Of a DNA stretch of 64,000 bases, positions 34,848-46,792 are shown in pieces (position 1 is the stretch's first letter; every line of letters starts with the position of its first letter). A program made the position numbers and the translations under genes. The stretch spans positions 33,102,126-33,166,125 of the forward strand of contig CM053327.1 in NCBI GenBank assembly GCA_028583605.1, in the 5' to 3' direction. The notes below the pieces were generated by a model. It ran no database searches and was not told where the DNA came from. It saw only the letters and a program-made list of their open reading frames with translations. The DNA comes from Dastarcus helophoroides (Eukaryota; Arthropoda; Insecta; Coleoptera; Bothrideridae).

Positions 34848-35717
34848 CTCTTAATCCAACTTTTATTATGTAGGAGAGTGGTCTAAGAAGTTTTCGACTT
34901 TGAATATAAGACATTTTTTCTTTAATTTTTTTTTCTTCTACATAATCTTCTTGTAAGTCTTTACACTTCTCCCAGCGATGCTCCCATCTCTTTAACCAGT
35001 ACAAAAAGTACTCGGCGTTCTTCTCTGCAAAAGAATTGTCCTCGAAGGCGACTGACGAAAATCTCTGTCCTCCGAGCGCAATTTTTAGATGCGGAAACAA
35101 AAAGAAGTCTCTTGGGGCTAGATCTAGTGAAGGAGGAGGAAGGTGAAGCGTTTTAAACCGTAATTTGTGGATTTTCGCCATGCCAACAATGGAGGTGAGA
35201 GACGGCGGATTATCGTGGTAAAACAGGATTTTCTTCTGCAAATATGGTCGTTTTTCCTCAATCTCTGCCTTCAACTTCTCAAGTAATGATGCGTAGTGTA
35301 ATGATTTTTCCTGTTTGAAAATAATCGATAAAGATAACCTTTTGACTAAAAAAAATATGTTTTTTTCAATTTATTTAACATTATTTCCAAACTGGGCCGA
35401 AGAAATGTTAAATAAATTGAAAAAAACCTAATATTTCCGGTCAATAAGGGTCTACCATGAAGAATAAAAAAAAATACTCGCCATCACTTTTATAGCCGAA
35501 AAAGCAGTTTTTGTTTTTTTTTGGAGCCGGTTCCCCCTTCGTAATCCACTATTTTGGCTGTATTTTTGCTTCGGGGGTACCCAAATTTCATCTACAGTAA
35601 TTAATCGGAACCAAAACTCTGATTTATTACACCTGAACTGTGTCAACAAAGCGTTGGAAATGTTCATTCGAAAATGTTTTTGGTCTAACGTGAGCAAACA
35701 CGGCACCCAACTCGCGG
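34848..35717 (-). pseudogene. mariner transposase, C-terminal two thirds (array unit 5, least decayed)
   Basis: Reads LEDLGLRKLSRELGAVFAHV, FRLITVDE and then, after small frame breaks and a hairpin insertion, KAEIEEKRPYLQKKILFYHDN (first part), LDLAPRDFFLFPHLK, YFLYWLKRWEHRWEKC and a stop region. HDN and APRD are the second and third catalytic motifs. It is the direct continuation of the N-terminal piece at 37006-37487, from which a later mariner (35747-37005) has separated it. Array units 1-4 descend from it. Confidence 0.85.
35359..35427. repeat. Perfect 24-bp hairpin inside array unit 5
   Basis: Arms 35359-35382 and 35404-35427 are perfect reverse complements (TTTATTTAACATT/AATGTTAAATAAA core) with a 21-base loop. 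The insertion of about 120 bases is absent from units 1-4. The T run in one arm and A run in the other make it resemble a small snap-back insertion. Confidence 0.85.
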
Positions 35718-35746
35718 GACAGCTTTCTCAAGCCTAAATCTTCTAA

Positions 35747-37005
35747 GTCGTTCAATAAGTCCGTAGGATAAGTAAGAAAAAAACAAAATTTTGACAAAAC
35801 TCGATTTTATTATTCAACATAGTTGCCTTCGAGGGCGATACAACGAGCATAGTGATTTTCCAACTTTTCGATACCACTTTTATAGTACGAATTCTCTTCC
35901 TCGTCCAAATAGGCCTCAGTTTTAGCGATTACTTCATCATTGGGCTTAACTTTCTTTCCAACAAGCATTCTCTTGAGATCTGAACACAGGGAAAAGTCGC
36001 TGCAGGCTAAATCTGGAGATTACGGTGGGTGGGTAAGCAATTCGAACCCCAATTCATTCAATTTTGCCATCGTTTTTATCGACTTGTGACACGGTGCATT
36101 GTCTTGGTGAAACAACACTTTTTTCTTTTGCAAATGTGGCGAATTCAGCCTTCAACCGATCCAAAAGTAATAGTCGCTGTTGATGGTGGTTCCTTTTTGA
36201 AGATAGTCGATGAATATTATTCCGTTCGCATCCCAAAATACAGAAGCCATCACCTTACCGGCCGACTGTTGCGTCTTTGCTCGCTTTGGATTCGTTTCGT
36301 CGACTGCTGTCCATTCAGTTGACTATCTTTTGGATTCTGGTGTGTAATAGCCATGTCTTATCCATTGTCACATATCGACGATAGAATTTCATTTTATTGC
36401 TATTTAACAACGCCAAACACTCCTCTGAAGCATCGATTCGTTGTGTCTTTGGTCAACTGTGAGCTCACGCGGCACCCACTTTGCACAGAGCTTTCGCATA
36501 CCCAAATGTTCGTGTAAAATGATAAAAACACTACCATCTGATATCTTTGCAATGTCAGCTAGCTCGTGCATCTTCAATTTGCGATCGTTGGTGACTAATT
36601 TGTGGATTTTTTTGATGTTTTCTGGAATAACAGCCTCATTTGGGCGTCCACTGCGCTCTGGATCATTTGTGCTGGTACGACCACGTTTATATTCAGCAAT
36701 CTACTTCTCTACCATTTGTCTCGATGGAGCAGAATTCAGATAATGTTTATCAAGCCATTGTTTGGTTTCCACTGTATTTTTTTCATCAAAAAGCAATGCT
36801 TTATCAAAACTCGAAATTCACTTTTTTCCATTTTTTTTCAATAACAAAAGTTGCTTCACACAGAATGCTATATCTCACGAATCAATACTCAGATTGCTGT
36901 CAAATTTATGCACGTATCGTTTGAAGGTTAGTACTAAATAAAAATCATATGGAAAAAATTCTAGTCATGCCATCTATGTGTCATCCTATGGCTTTTTGAA
37001 TGGAC
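35747..37005 (-). mobile_element. irritans-type mariner, decayed, nested in an older mariner
   Basis: About 1259 bp, ends GTCGTTCAATAAGTCCGTAG and (inverted) GTCCATTCAAAAAGCCATAG. It is closely similar throughout to the + strand element at 53949-55227. The - strand carries transposase fragments in several frames (for example LNELGFELLTHPP region near 36040). Frame breaks and substitutions abolish the ORF. Confidence 0.85.
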
Positions 37006-37487
37006 TGTTATGTGACAAACACGTTCTTTAGACATATTCATAGCCTCTTCTACCTCTCTCAAATTAATTCGACGATCGTTTAGCACCATCTAGTGAACTT
37101 AAGCGATGTTATCGTCAGTGGTTGCAATTTTTGGACGTCTCGAACGTTCATCGTCTCTCAAGCTAGTACAGCCACGTTTAAATTCAGCTGCCCAAAATTT
37201 CACTGTGGTAAATGATTGGGCAGGTCCCTATATACAGAGTCCAATTCATCTTTGATTTACTTGGGCGTATGGTCTTTCAAAAACAAAGCTCGGTACTCGA
37301 TTTTTTCCATTTTCACAAAAACACTCACATCGACTCACTCAAACGATTGTCGAAGAACATAGCGCGTCCAAAATAGCTGAAATTTTGGTGAGTACCTGTC
37401 GAAAGATGCACAACTACCTTCTCTAGCTTTTATTGACGAGTGCTGCCATCTTCACGTTAAGGTTGGCGACTTTTCAGAGCACCCTCG
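37006..37487 (-). pseudogene. N-terminal piece of the array's parent mariner
   Basis: The ATG at 37310 begins MEKIEYRALFLKDHTPK, then IKDELDSVY; further on MNMSKERVC ends at the insertion point of the nested mariner. A terminal inverted repeat (CGAGGGTGCTCTGAAAAGTC reading inward from 37487) is followed by TA at 37488-37489. The partner end occurs in every array unit as GGAGRGTGGTCT. The frame has several stops. Confidence 0.85.
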
Positions 37488-37489
37488 TA

Positions 37490-38932
37490 CATCGTAATAA
37501 ATAAAAAAAACTGCACTCATTTTATTTGGCTTTTTTGTTCTTTGTCTTAATTCTACATTTTCAGTTACCAGTTATTTTCTGGTTTAGACTGAAATATTAC
37601 AGTCTAAACGTTTTAAGGATAGCAATTTTTTAAGATTGTCCCAAAGAAAAGAAAAGGTCACCGAAGATCTATTGTTGTAAAAGGAAAAACAGGAACGAAG
37701 AGTACAAATAAATTGAGTGCAATTAATATTAGTCGCAGAGATCGATATTAAAAAAAATGTTATTTTTAAGAAACATCAACAATATCTACATGAAATTATT
37801 TTAGATCTTTGACATCTGTATCGCAGATAGTATAAAATGTAAAAATTATTATAAAACGTAAAATATATTTAAGTTACCAATAAAAAAAAATGTTACGGAA
37901 GGATCCATTTATAACTGAAATATTTCATTAGTTATTTTACGGTTATAAAATTTGGTTTCGTAAAATATGAATGAGCTAAATAATTAGTGATATAAAAAGT
38001 TATGAATATAAAAAAATCTATGCGACAATACATTTTTAATCAATATTAATTAAATTGTTAGACAACGATATATAAAATTCGTGATTCTTAATGCCTAATT
38101 TGTTATTAATACTGTTATCAAATGTTACTATTTGTGCATGTATTTATTTATATGATTGTTGTAAAACTTAAAAAGATGTGCTTGATTTATGTAGCTGTTT
38201 AGATGAAATACGTATACATACATATATGTACATTATAACAATAGGTATATCATTTTCTAAACGGAAAAATTAATAGAAGAATAAGCTCTTATTTACTGTT
38301 AATACTTGGCAACTCTTAGTACATTTTATCGAACATTGATACTGATGTTATACAAATGCCTCCCCAACCCGATTGAACTGGACTGCCTTGTTGCGATTTT
38401 CGCAACATCTATTGTTTAAATATGTGCACACGTTTAAAAATACTTGTTGACTTTGCTGTATATGTAATGTAGTCTTTGTCACTCATCAAAAATAAAATAT
38501 CTAACCCTGGCCTTATTTTCTTTTAATACCTTCACAAAAACCTATTTACCAAAATAACCACAAGACTTCACACTCAAAATGTCTTGAACGAACCTAAGAA
38601 TTTGAGTGTAATATCAAACTTAACTTTAAACTCAAAAATGTAAGTAAACATTAAAAATTTGAACTTAAATTCTGAAAATAAAAAAAAAACTCCATTTTTT
38701 TTATATTGTTTTCTCGTTATTTTAACTGTTGTCTTGAAGTTTTGATTTTTCTTAAGTACTCTTGTTTCCCCAAATTACGATTTTTTCTATAAATTGGAAG
38801 TTTTTGCTCCACATTTTGGTTCTAATTTTGCTACGAAGATTTTCGCCTCAAAATTTTGAAGTATTCTCGAAATTACCATTTTTCCACGAAATTTCGACTT
38901 TCTCAAAAAGGGTACAGCAGGATAAGCATAGG
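37490..38932. other. Intergenic AT-rich sequence
   Basis: No gene recognised. 38560-38920 becomes T-rich with array-like words (CAAAATTTTGA, TTTCGACTTT). Confidence 0.45.
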
Positions 38933-39400
38933 CAGGGGCGGCCTTTAGGGGTGGCAAGCAGGGCAACCGCCCGGGGCCTCGCTCTTGTAGGGGGCCTCGC
39001 GCACTAGCGCAATAGCACGAATTCTAATGTTCATTTCAATTTCGAGCCCTAACCGCGCATTATAAAACTGGACTCGCTGCTTCCTTGCGCGGTAGTTATC
39101 GCGCTGATATCTGTCTCATTCGCTCCAATGAATGACCCTTTCCTTCTCTTTCACGCTGACAAACTTTAGTACCAGTGCCACAAGTGCTGCCAACTGCAAG
39201 GGCTAAACAAAATCTGATAGTACTCCATTTTCTTTGTGTTTACGATTCGGGGAATTCCCGTGTTTTATTTCAGCTGTCAACTGTCGTCGGATTATGCTTT
39301 TATATTAGAGCAGTCGTCATCATTTCTAAATCCCTGATCCTTTTAAGACATTAATGCACCTTATTTATCATGATTAATAGTTTGTTATCTCTCTGTTTTA

Positions 39401-39489
39401 AAATTGAAGGACAAAACTTGTCCCCTGAAGCCAAGAATGATTTTTTGAAGATACCCAAGGACCGGTCCGTTCCACCAAAAAAAAATCTT
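39401..39489 (-). mobile_element. Palindromic MITE, partial copy B
   Basis: Inverted partial copy of the 17209/59319 family: AACTTGTCCCCTGAAGCCAAG, then GGACCGGTCCGTTCC and an A run. Only one arm is present. Confidence 0.7.
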
Positions 39490-42239
39490 TGTGTTTATTA
39501 ATTTTTCTTTGTTTCCAATAAACAATTTTAAAAGTCCAAATATATTTATTTATGACTTTGCATTTCTAGTCAAGCATCATCATTGAAATTCATAAGCGTA
39601 GGCAGGATTTAGTTCAGGGAGAGGCAAGAATCATTTTGAAAAATTGATAAAAAAAGAAAACCGGAAAACTTTCCGAATATATGTATATTTTCATTTAACT
39701 ACATGAACTCAGTAATCGAATTTTCAGATTAACTTAGAAATTTGGAAATAGAATCGAACTATGCAAAAACAGTCAGAAAACTGAATCTAAAATAAAAACC
39801 GATCCTTTCGGAAAACTTTAAAAACTATCTAAATTTCGAAGATTTCAAAAAATAATGATTTTAAAAAATACCGTCGAAATGCCGAGAAAAAGGTTGAAAT
39901 CTCTTAAAGAAAAGTCAACATCTTCAAGAGAAATTTTAATTTTGAAAGAGACGAGGAAAAACGAATTTTGGGAAAAAGTTGGAATGTTTAGAATTTCGTG
40001 TTTAAAATAAAATTCTAACCTTTCGAAAAATCTCAAAAATTGTTGAAAATTCGAAAAAATTATATTTTTAAAGGTGGAATTTTGTAAAAAAAGAAGTAAT
40101 TCGCAAAAAAAGTTGGAACTTTGAGAAAAATTTTTCACTGTAAACGGAAGTTTTCAGAAGCATAAAACATTCATATTTCTAGTACGAGTCAAAATTTCCA
40201 GAATAAGACAACTTTTCAGAAACATGAAATTTTCGGAAACTTAAATTTGGAAAAAAACCAGAAAAAAAACGAATATTAAAAAAATGAAAGTTTAATTTTG
40301 AGAGAAAAATGTAGAATAAAGTCGTAACTTCCAAAGCGACTAATGTTTTAAAAAAACCCTATTTTGGGAAAGGATTTTTTAGAAAACCGAAATTGAATAA
40401 AAACCCAACTTTTCAGAAGAACTTGAAATTTCTAAATATGCCAAAATATTTCCAAACGCCAAATGTGAAAAAAATTGCAATTTTCAAAAACGCTTTTCTC
40501 GAAATGTTTGCTTTTTTATTCTAATTTTGATATAATATTTAAATTCCAATAAAGAAATTGAATGTACAAGAAATCTTTTTCTCGAAATTACCCAAAAATA
40601 TTTTTCTCAACATTTTTAATTTTTGATAATATGCCGACCTAATTTAGAGAAAGCAGACGTATTTCGAGAAAACTGAAATTTAAAGGAAACACCAATTTTA
40701 AGGAAAAAGTCCAGAAAGTTCCACTAAAACATGAAATTTCTAGTCAAATTTAAAATAGTCAAAATTTAAAGAAAAGACAAATATTTGGAAAAGTGGCCTA
40801 ATTTTGATAGAAAAAATGATTTCTGAAAGAAGAGCCCAAAAAGTGGAATTTTGAGAATAAAGTCGAAATTTCTGAAAAGACGAAATTAAACTAATTTTAA
40901 GAGAAATTCAAAATTTTTAGCAAAGTTGAATATCGAATTTTGATATAAAAATATCGGGAAAAGGCAAAGTTTAAGAAACCTGTTAAAAGTTCTGAAAAAT
41001 CAAATTCCAAATGATCAAAATCTTCAGAAAAACCTGATGCTAATAACAATAAAGGAATTTTAAAAAAAACGAAATCTCTGAAAAGCAGTCGATATTTCTA
41101 GAAAAACTACCAAATGGAGCTTCAAAGATCGAAATTTTCCAAACAAAATTCAAACTTAAAGAAAAAGTCCAACTTTGAGAATAGCCGTCCGTTTGTGGAA
41201 AAAACGAGTCTTGAAAAAAAAGTCAAAATTTTAGGAAAGATACGAATTTTCAGGAAAAATATTCAGTTTTCTGGGAACATACAGGATGGGATTTCAGGAT
41301 AATTTTAAATTTGCGAAAAAAGGCGGATTTTGAGAAAAATATCGAAGTTTCGATTTTTCTAAATTTGTTTTTTTTTGGAAATTTCGATTTTTTTCCCTTG
41401 AAAAACAAGAAAAAGATCGAAATTTTGAGAAAAAAGTCAAAATTTAGTAAACTCTCGAAATTCTTCAGAGAGAGTCAAATTTTGTCGAAATTTTGGAAAA
41501 AGGACAAATTTTGAGAAAAATGTAATTTCTAGATTTTTCTCTTGAGCGCTTGAATCAGAAGCAGACATGCGCCCTGTTCTGCCCTACCCTGAGTCAGAAA
41601 ATGTCCAATATTGAAATAATCGTCGAAATTTTGAGAAACAAGTTGTATTTCCCCATTCCAGAAGAAATTTTCTCGGAATTTTTGTCTTTTTACAAAATTT
41701 CTAAAAAAGCCATTATAAAAATTTCCAGATAAATATTGTTATCAAAAAATCGAGCAAGTTTTAAGCAAAAGGGTAAATCTTGATAAAAAAAGTCGAAATT
41801 TTCAGAAAATCAAAGTTTAAAGAGAAGTCGAAGTTTCCGGAAAAAACTAATTTTGAGAAATGATACAATTTCGAAAAATAAAAGGATGAATTTTGAGATA
41901 AAAATTTGAAATTTTTAGTAAATTTGGATTCTGATAAAATAAATCGAATTTTAGGAATACATTTGAAATTTCCAAAGAAATTTATGAAAAAAGACGAATT
42001 TCGTGAAATAAGTCGAAATTTCGAGAAAATATCAATAGCTTAAAGAAGGGCGACTTTTGTGGAATGGAAATTTTTTAGAGAAAGTCTCCTCAGTTTAATA
42101 TAAATTTTCGTTAACCACACGAGCTGGGGGGGGGGGGCAAGCGCCCTACCCTGCCCTATTCTGACTACGTCTATGTTAAAACTAATTTCACAAAGACGAG
42201 GGTCTCTTAAAGATATACCCGCCCGGAGCCTCGCAATGG

Positions 42240-42430
42240 CTCGATTTGGGTTAGGTTAGGTTGATTTAAGTTAGGTTAGATTGAATTAAGTTGATTTAGG
42301 TTTAGTTAGATTAAATTAAGTTGATTTGGGTTAGGTTAGATTGAATTAGGTCTGTTTGGGTTAGGTTAGATTGTATTAGGTTGGTTTGGGTTAGGTTAAG
42401 TTGATTTGGGTTAGGTTAGGTTGATTTAAG
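42240..42430 (+). repeat. Degenerate TTAGG-type repeat block
   Basis: About 190 bases of GGTTAGGTTAG, GGTTGATTTAAG and GATTGAATTAGG words with a higher-order period of roughly 30-40 bases. TTAGG is the common insect telomere repeat. Here it is interstitial, diverged and enclosed in a hAT-like element. Confidence 0.75.
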
Positions 42431-42448
42431 GTCGGCCCTGAGCATAGG

Positions 42449-43250
42449 AAATCTGCCCCAGGAGCCAAATGTGATGAATGTTATATCGATGAGTAGGTCA
42501 CTTATCTGTAATAATATTCCCATAGTTTTGGCCGCCTATCTCTTACTGTATTTGAGTAATTTTCAAAAATGTCTTTTTTGCAGAGCATTTTTTAAACTTT
42601 GTTTTCTCCGTAAGTAATAAAGATAGAAATATGATTCAAAAACCAAATTGTAGACAATATTATGACAAATATTGTGCGTGTGTATTTAAATTATATTGCG
42701 CAATAATATATGTTTTTTTAATGGAAATATTTTTCCATGGCAATTTTTTTAAGTTTGAGCAGAGTGACCACTTTCTTAAAATTATCAAACATTGCTATTA
42801 ATATAAAAAAATAACTGGTATACATTTTATTAAAATTGGATGGCTGAAACCTGTTGAAAAAAAATTGTTTTTGTTACCTAAAGCCCTAGTTGATCGCAAA
42901 TTATGGAAATCTAATGCAATTTTTTTTAGGTTCCGGTAAAGTAACGATATTTTAAACATTACTAACAATTGCGTTAGTATACAAATTACCTGGTATAAGT
43001 TTTATTAAAATAGAATGGCTGCAATCTGCTAAAAAAAATAATTGTTATTTTCTAGAGTTCTTGTTGATCGCAAATTATAGGTATTTCTAATACATATTTT
43101 TTAGGTTTCGGTAGAGTAATCACTTTATAAAAATTCTCAAAAATAGTAATTAGTAAGCAGATTAAATGATATAAGTTTCGTGAAAATCAAACAGCTGCAA
43201 CATAATAGTTTTATGTTACCTATGTTCCTATTTTAAAGCTTCCACTTATT
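42449..43250. other. Intergenic sequence with duplicated paragraphs
   Basis: Three related segments of about 130 bases (near 42770, 42920 and 43100) share wording such as TTAGTATA, GGTATA-AGTTTTATTAAAAT and GATCGCAAATTAT. They form a degenerate tandem series leading into the transposase remnant. Confidence 0.5.
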
Positions 43251-44140
43251 ACTTCACTAGACAAAGAGTATCAAATTTTTGCAGTCAGTTGTTTCCAACG
43301 AGATATTTTACTATTCCATTTTAGTTTTAAGCCTATATCTCGGCAGGAACTTATCAATAATCATACCATCTTTGCAGTTAAAAAATTATACCACATTACT
43401 CAAGAATTAATGTTGATTTTCGATGGCACACATATTCGCCATCAGAAAAGTTCCAATAATGAGTAGCAGCCAAAATTTTATTCTGGTCAGAAAAAGGTAC
43501 CTATATGCAAGCCATTTACAATTTGTTGTTCTGGTGGCAACATTGCGGATATTTTGGGCCCGTTTTATGGCGCACAAAATGATGCCCCAATTATGAGAAC
43601 TGTTTTAGAGGATTCGCAAGGTCTAAAAACGTTATTGCAAAGAGAAGACCCATTTCTAATTGCACGCGGATTCCGTGATGTTGAAGATCAAATAAAAAAC
43701 GAAGGATATTTACCCTTGATGCCAGTGTTCAATGGCAAAAGAAATCAGTTAACAACTAAAGAATATAACAGTTCCCAAGATTAAGATGGGTCGTCGAAAA
43801 TGTTGACGGATCGATTGGTCAAAAGCATAAATTTTGCCTCATACAATGGGCAATAAAGTAATAATAAAACCGCTTTGTAAGAATGTGGGATTTTTGCACA
43901 ACAAGTTTCGGAAGCATTTAAATCTGATACTGATTTAGCTGACGAAATCATCGTTTATGTGAATGCAAAAATGATCACATTAAACACTTTAAGCACGGAG
44001 GTTGAAAATCAACACAGGAACAGAAGAAAAAAAAAGACTTAAAACAGTAGGAGCATCGCAAATAATGGATTTCCCCGAACTAGGTAAACATGAGTTAAAA
44101 ATATTATTCACAAGTTCCCACCAATTATCTTAAGCTAGGG
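43250..44140 (+). pseudogene. DDE_Tnp_4-type (PIF/Harbinger/ISL2EU-like) transposase remnant
   Basis: The longest readable frame gives LMLIFDGTHIRHQKSSNNE, a stop, then FYSGQKKVPICKPF, GGNIADILGPFYGAQNDAPI and the stretch LLQREDPFLIARGFRDVEDQ to NGKRNQLTT (end of open frame 43784). Beyond it, decayed pieces such as RWIVENVDGSIGQKHKF and CKNDHIK continue to about 44140. FDGT supplies the first catalytic Asp. The second, usually D-RGF, is replaced by Ala. Family assignment is by motif style. Confidence 0.7.
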
Positions 44141-46792
44141 TTTCCTACAAAACGGCAACGTAAAGGAACGGCCTTTATTTGACCGCCGTTTCATGCCATG
44201 CAGCGGTCGAGGACAGAACGGTCGCCTTGACGGTGAACATTGATGTAAAGTGTAAAGTAAGAAAAGCTTTGCAGTAGAGTACGTCGGCTGAGACTGGGGC
44301 TGTAAAATTGTCACAATTTGAGCTGTATCGTTTTAATTTTCTATTATTTTTTTAGTAGTCACAAACTATATTTATTTGTTGTTTTCCTTTTAGTCGACAA
44401 AGAAATTTTGAAACACGTGTCACTTCACTTTTAGTTGACAAAAATTATTTTTAGAGAACATATATTTCTTTATTTTAGTAGACAAGGTTGTATTTTAGGC
44501 TGTTTTTTTTTTTTTTGTTTATATTTAGAGGTTTTTTGATCGGCAAAATTATTTTTGGTCATGATGTTTTTTTAATTGGCAACATAGCTGAACAGATTTG
44601 TTCTTATACACTAATTGCTTGTTTACAACCATCAGAATCGCCGCAGGCCAAGAGATTATTATTACCATAATTATTTCATAATATTGTTTACATTGACGAA
44701 TCTGAGGTATTGAAAAAAGTTTCAAATAGAAATTGTTCAGAATGTAAGTTTGCAATGAACATGAATAAAAGCTGAAGATACCATATCGATATCTTTTCAT
44801 TATAATGCAAAATTTCCCAAAAAAGATACAAATTTCATAAACATCCTTTATTTCTTGGTAAAAATTCCCCCCAGATTTTTTTCCTAGAACGAAGTTTTCG
44901 ATTAACGTGTCCTTGAACATTTTTAATCAAAATAAAAAGAAAAAAAATGGCGCTACTGATTTTTTTTCAAAATAGATAAGGTTTTCATTAATACTTTTTA
45001 TTCTTTAATAACAAATTTCTTCTTAACTTTTTTTGTCCGATGAATGGTTTTTGAGAAAAAAAATAAAATGAATTTCTTTGCATTTCAATGGGCCCTTGAT
45101 ATTCTTTTCTACAAAGTACTATATCATTTTAAGGTAACTTTGGTCATTGTGGATTATTATTGAAAATTTATATTAGATAACTTATACATGTTTTTTTTAA
45201 ATAAATATTTTTAATAATTAATAAACCCATAGCATGAAATAAGTCAACATAATGGTTTTTTAACGGTAAACGATTTTTTAATGCAAAAGCATTCGCCACC
45301 TAAAAAATTTAAGGGAGGATTTTTACCAAGAAGTTAAGGTTGTTTATGAAATTGCTATTTGTATTTAAAAAACGCAGTGACTTGCCATATTTTTCGTTAA
45401 GATTACTCAGGGAAATGTTATTTCGGACACCACTGATAGAAGTAGAACAAATATTTTACTTGCAGAAAATACATTTTTATGCCCAATTATTATCTACCAA
45501 AATCCAAAAAAATATTTCAAACGGTATTGAAGGAAAAACAGAATTTTTTCTTAATTTTCAGCACCCTGTATCTTAAAAATAAAGCGGACGTATGCAGATA
45601 TAAACTTTTTTTTCTTAAAATCGTTCTAAAATTATGCCCCTTCAGTTATGGCATTTTTTCGAAAACACCCTGTAATTGCCTTTTTATTGCCATCAAAATC
45701 CCCGCAGGCAAAGGGACTATTGCTATGGTAATTATTTCTAAATATTGTTTACATTACATTCAAATTCCTAGAGAAGACTGAGGTATTGACAAAATTTTCA
45801 AGAAAAAATCCTTCAGAATGGAATGTTACAATAAACACGAATAAAAACTCTAAAAATGTCAATTTATAAACCGACATATACCTAATTAAATATGTTCTTA
45901 GTCTTCTAGTTTAAAGATTGTCTATAAAATTTTAAAATTGTCTCGAAAAGTATGGAAATACTCTCAAAATCTCGTAGAACAAATGTTTTAATGTTGTTTA
46001 TTATTATTATGATATATCTGCCGTGCTTAGATAAAGAAATATGAGCTGTGGAGGCCGAAGATACTTCGTTCGTTGATGACGTATTGGGGAAGGGGCAAAA
46101 ATTTCTCTCCTCCGCATCACGTCCGTCTCCGTTCCCTGCCTCATATGAGTGAGGGCAAACGAAATCTAAGCGCAATTTTTATGCCAAACACCGCTCTTCC
46201 ATTTTACAAATGGTGCCTTTATTTTTTAATATTTTGTTTTCAAATTTGGAGAACTTATGAAGCAAGGATGTCGAATTCACGCCCTGGAAGTACTTTTTTC
46301 AAATTCCGTTTAGTTTCCGAGATATTTGCTTCTGAAAACAGGTAAAAAAAAGACAAATTGTACGCTTATTTGTGGGAATACTAAGACAAAAATCAAAAAT
46401 CTGCTTCCAAAGCCCGAATTTCCCAACATTTCTAAACATTATTACCAAATTTAATTCTAAGCGATAGTATTGATGTAGTTTGTAAAATGGCAAGCGAAGA
46501 ATTTCGACGTTTTAAGAGTACCAGACCGCCGCCTTAAGCAACAAATTTGACTTCAACCGTAAAATTTACATAAGAGGCAGAAAAAGATAAGAAAAACGCA
46601 GTACTTTCAAATTTTCTATTACAAAAATAAAAATTCAACAACGCTTTACAAAGATAAACACACCTGCGTCCTCTGTCAATATGACCAAATCGCTAACCAT
46701 GACAAAATTAAGATTAATTTTCGTCTAGAAGTACTCTCAATTGCAGGCAACTGAAGTTAAATAAATAATTTACTTTTAAAATTCGCTAAACA
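44141..46792. repeat. Duplicated and inverted segments, no gene
   Basis: 44611-44775 and 45672-45850 are diverged direct copies (CCGCAGGC.AAG, AATATTGTTTACATT, TTCAGAATG, AATAAAA). 44827-44868 and 45312-45360 are inverted copies (ACCAAGAA..TAAGG.TGTTTATGAAAT). The arrangement suggests a composite repeat of about 1 kb. 45900-46792 shows nothing recognisable and includes the 3' flank of the NRF-like gene. Confidence 0.6.

Larger units (their letters stand above)
31871..35717 (-). repeat. Tandem array of a dead mariner fragment, five units
   Basis: Head-to-tail units start at 31871, 32614, 33359, 34103 and 34848 (periods 743, 745, 744, 745; the last unit is about 870 bp). Each unit comprises about 25 bases of non-transposon flank (CTCTTAATCCAACTTTTATT), a mariner terminal repeat (GGAGRGTGGTCTAAGAAG) and the 3' two thirds of a transposase on the - strand, ending at codons for RELGATFAH. 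Fusion across junctions creates chimeric open frames. Units 1-4 share deletions removing the second and third catalytic motifs; unit 5 keeps them. Confidence 0.93.
38933..42440. mobile_element. Non-coding hAT-like element, 3.5 kb
   Basis: A perfect 8-bp target duplication, AGCATAGG, lies at 38925-38932 and 42441-42448. Inverted ends are CAGGGGCGGCCTTTA and TAAGGTCGGCCCTG. The interior holds a GC-rich GGGGCCTCGC region, a partial MITE (39401-39489), about 2.4 kb of A-rich degenerate words (39600-42060), a poly-G tract (42127-42138) and a TTAGG-like block (42240-42430). No transposase recognised. Confidence 0.88.

Noticed and set aside
36029..36924. + strand frames over the mariner at 35747-37005
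   Set aside because: Antisense of the transposase pseudogene.
41114..41732. Lys/Phe/Ile-rich open frames in the A-rich array
   Set aside because: Open by composition only; no motif, and equivalent frames appear in every array.
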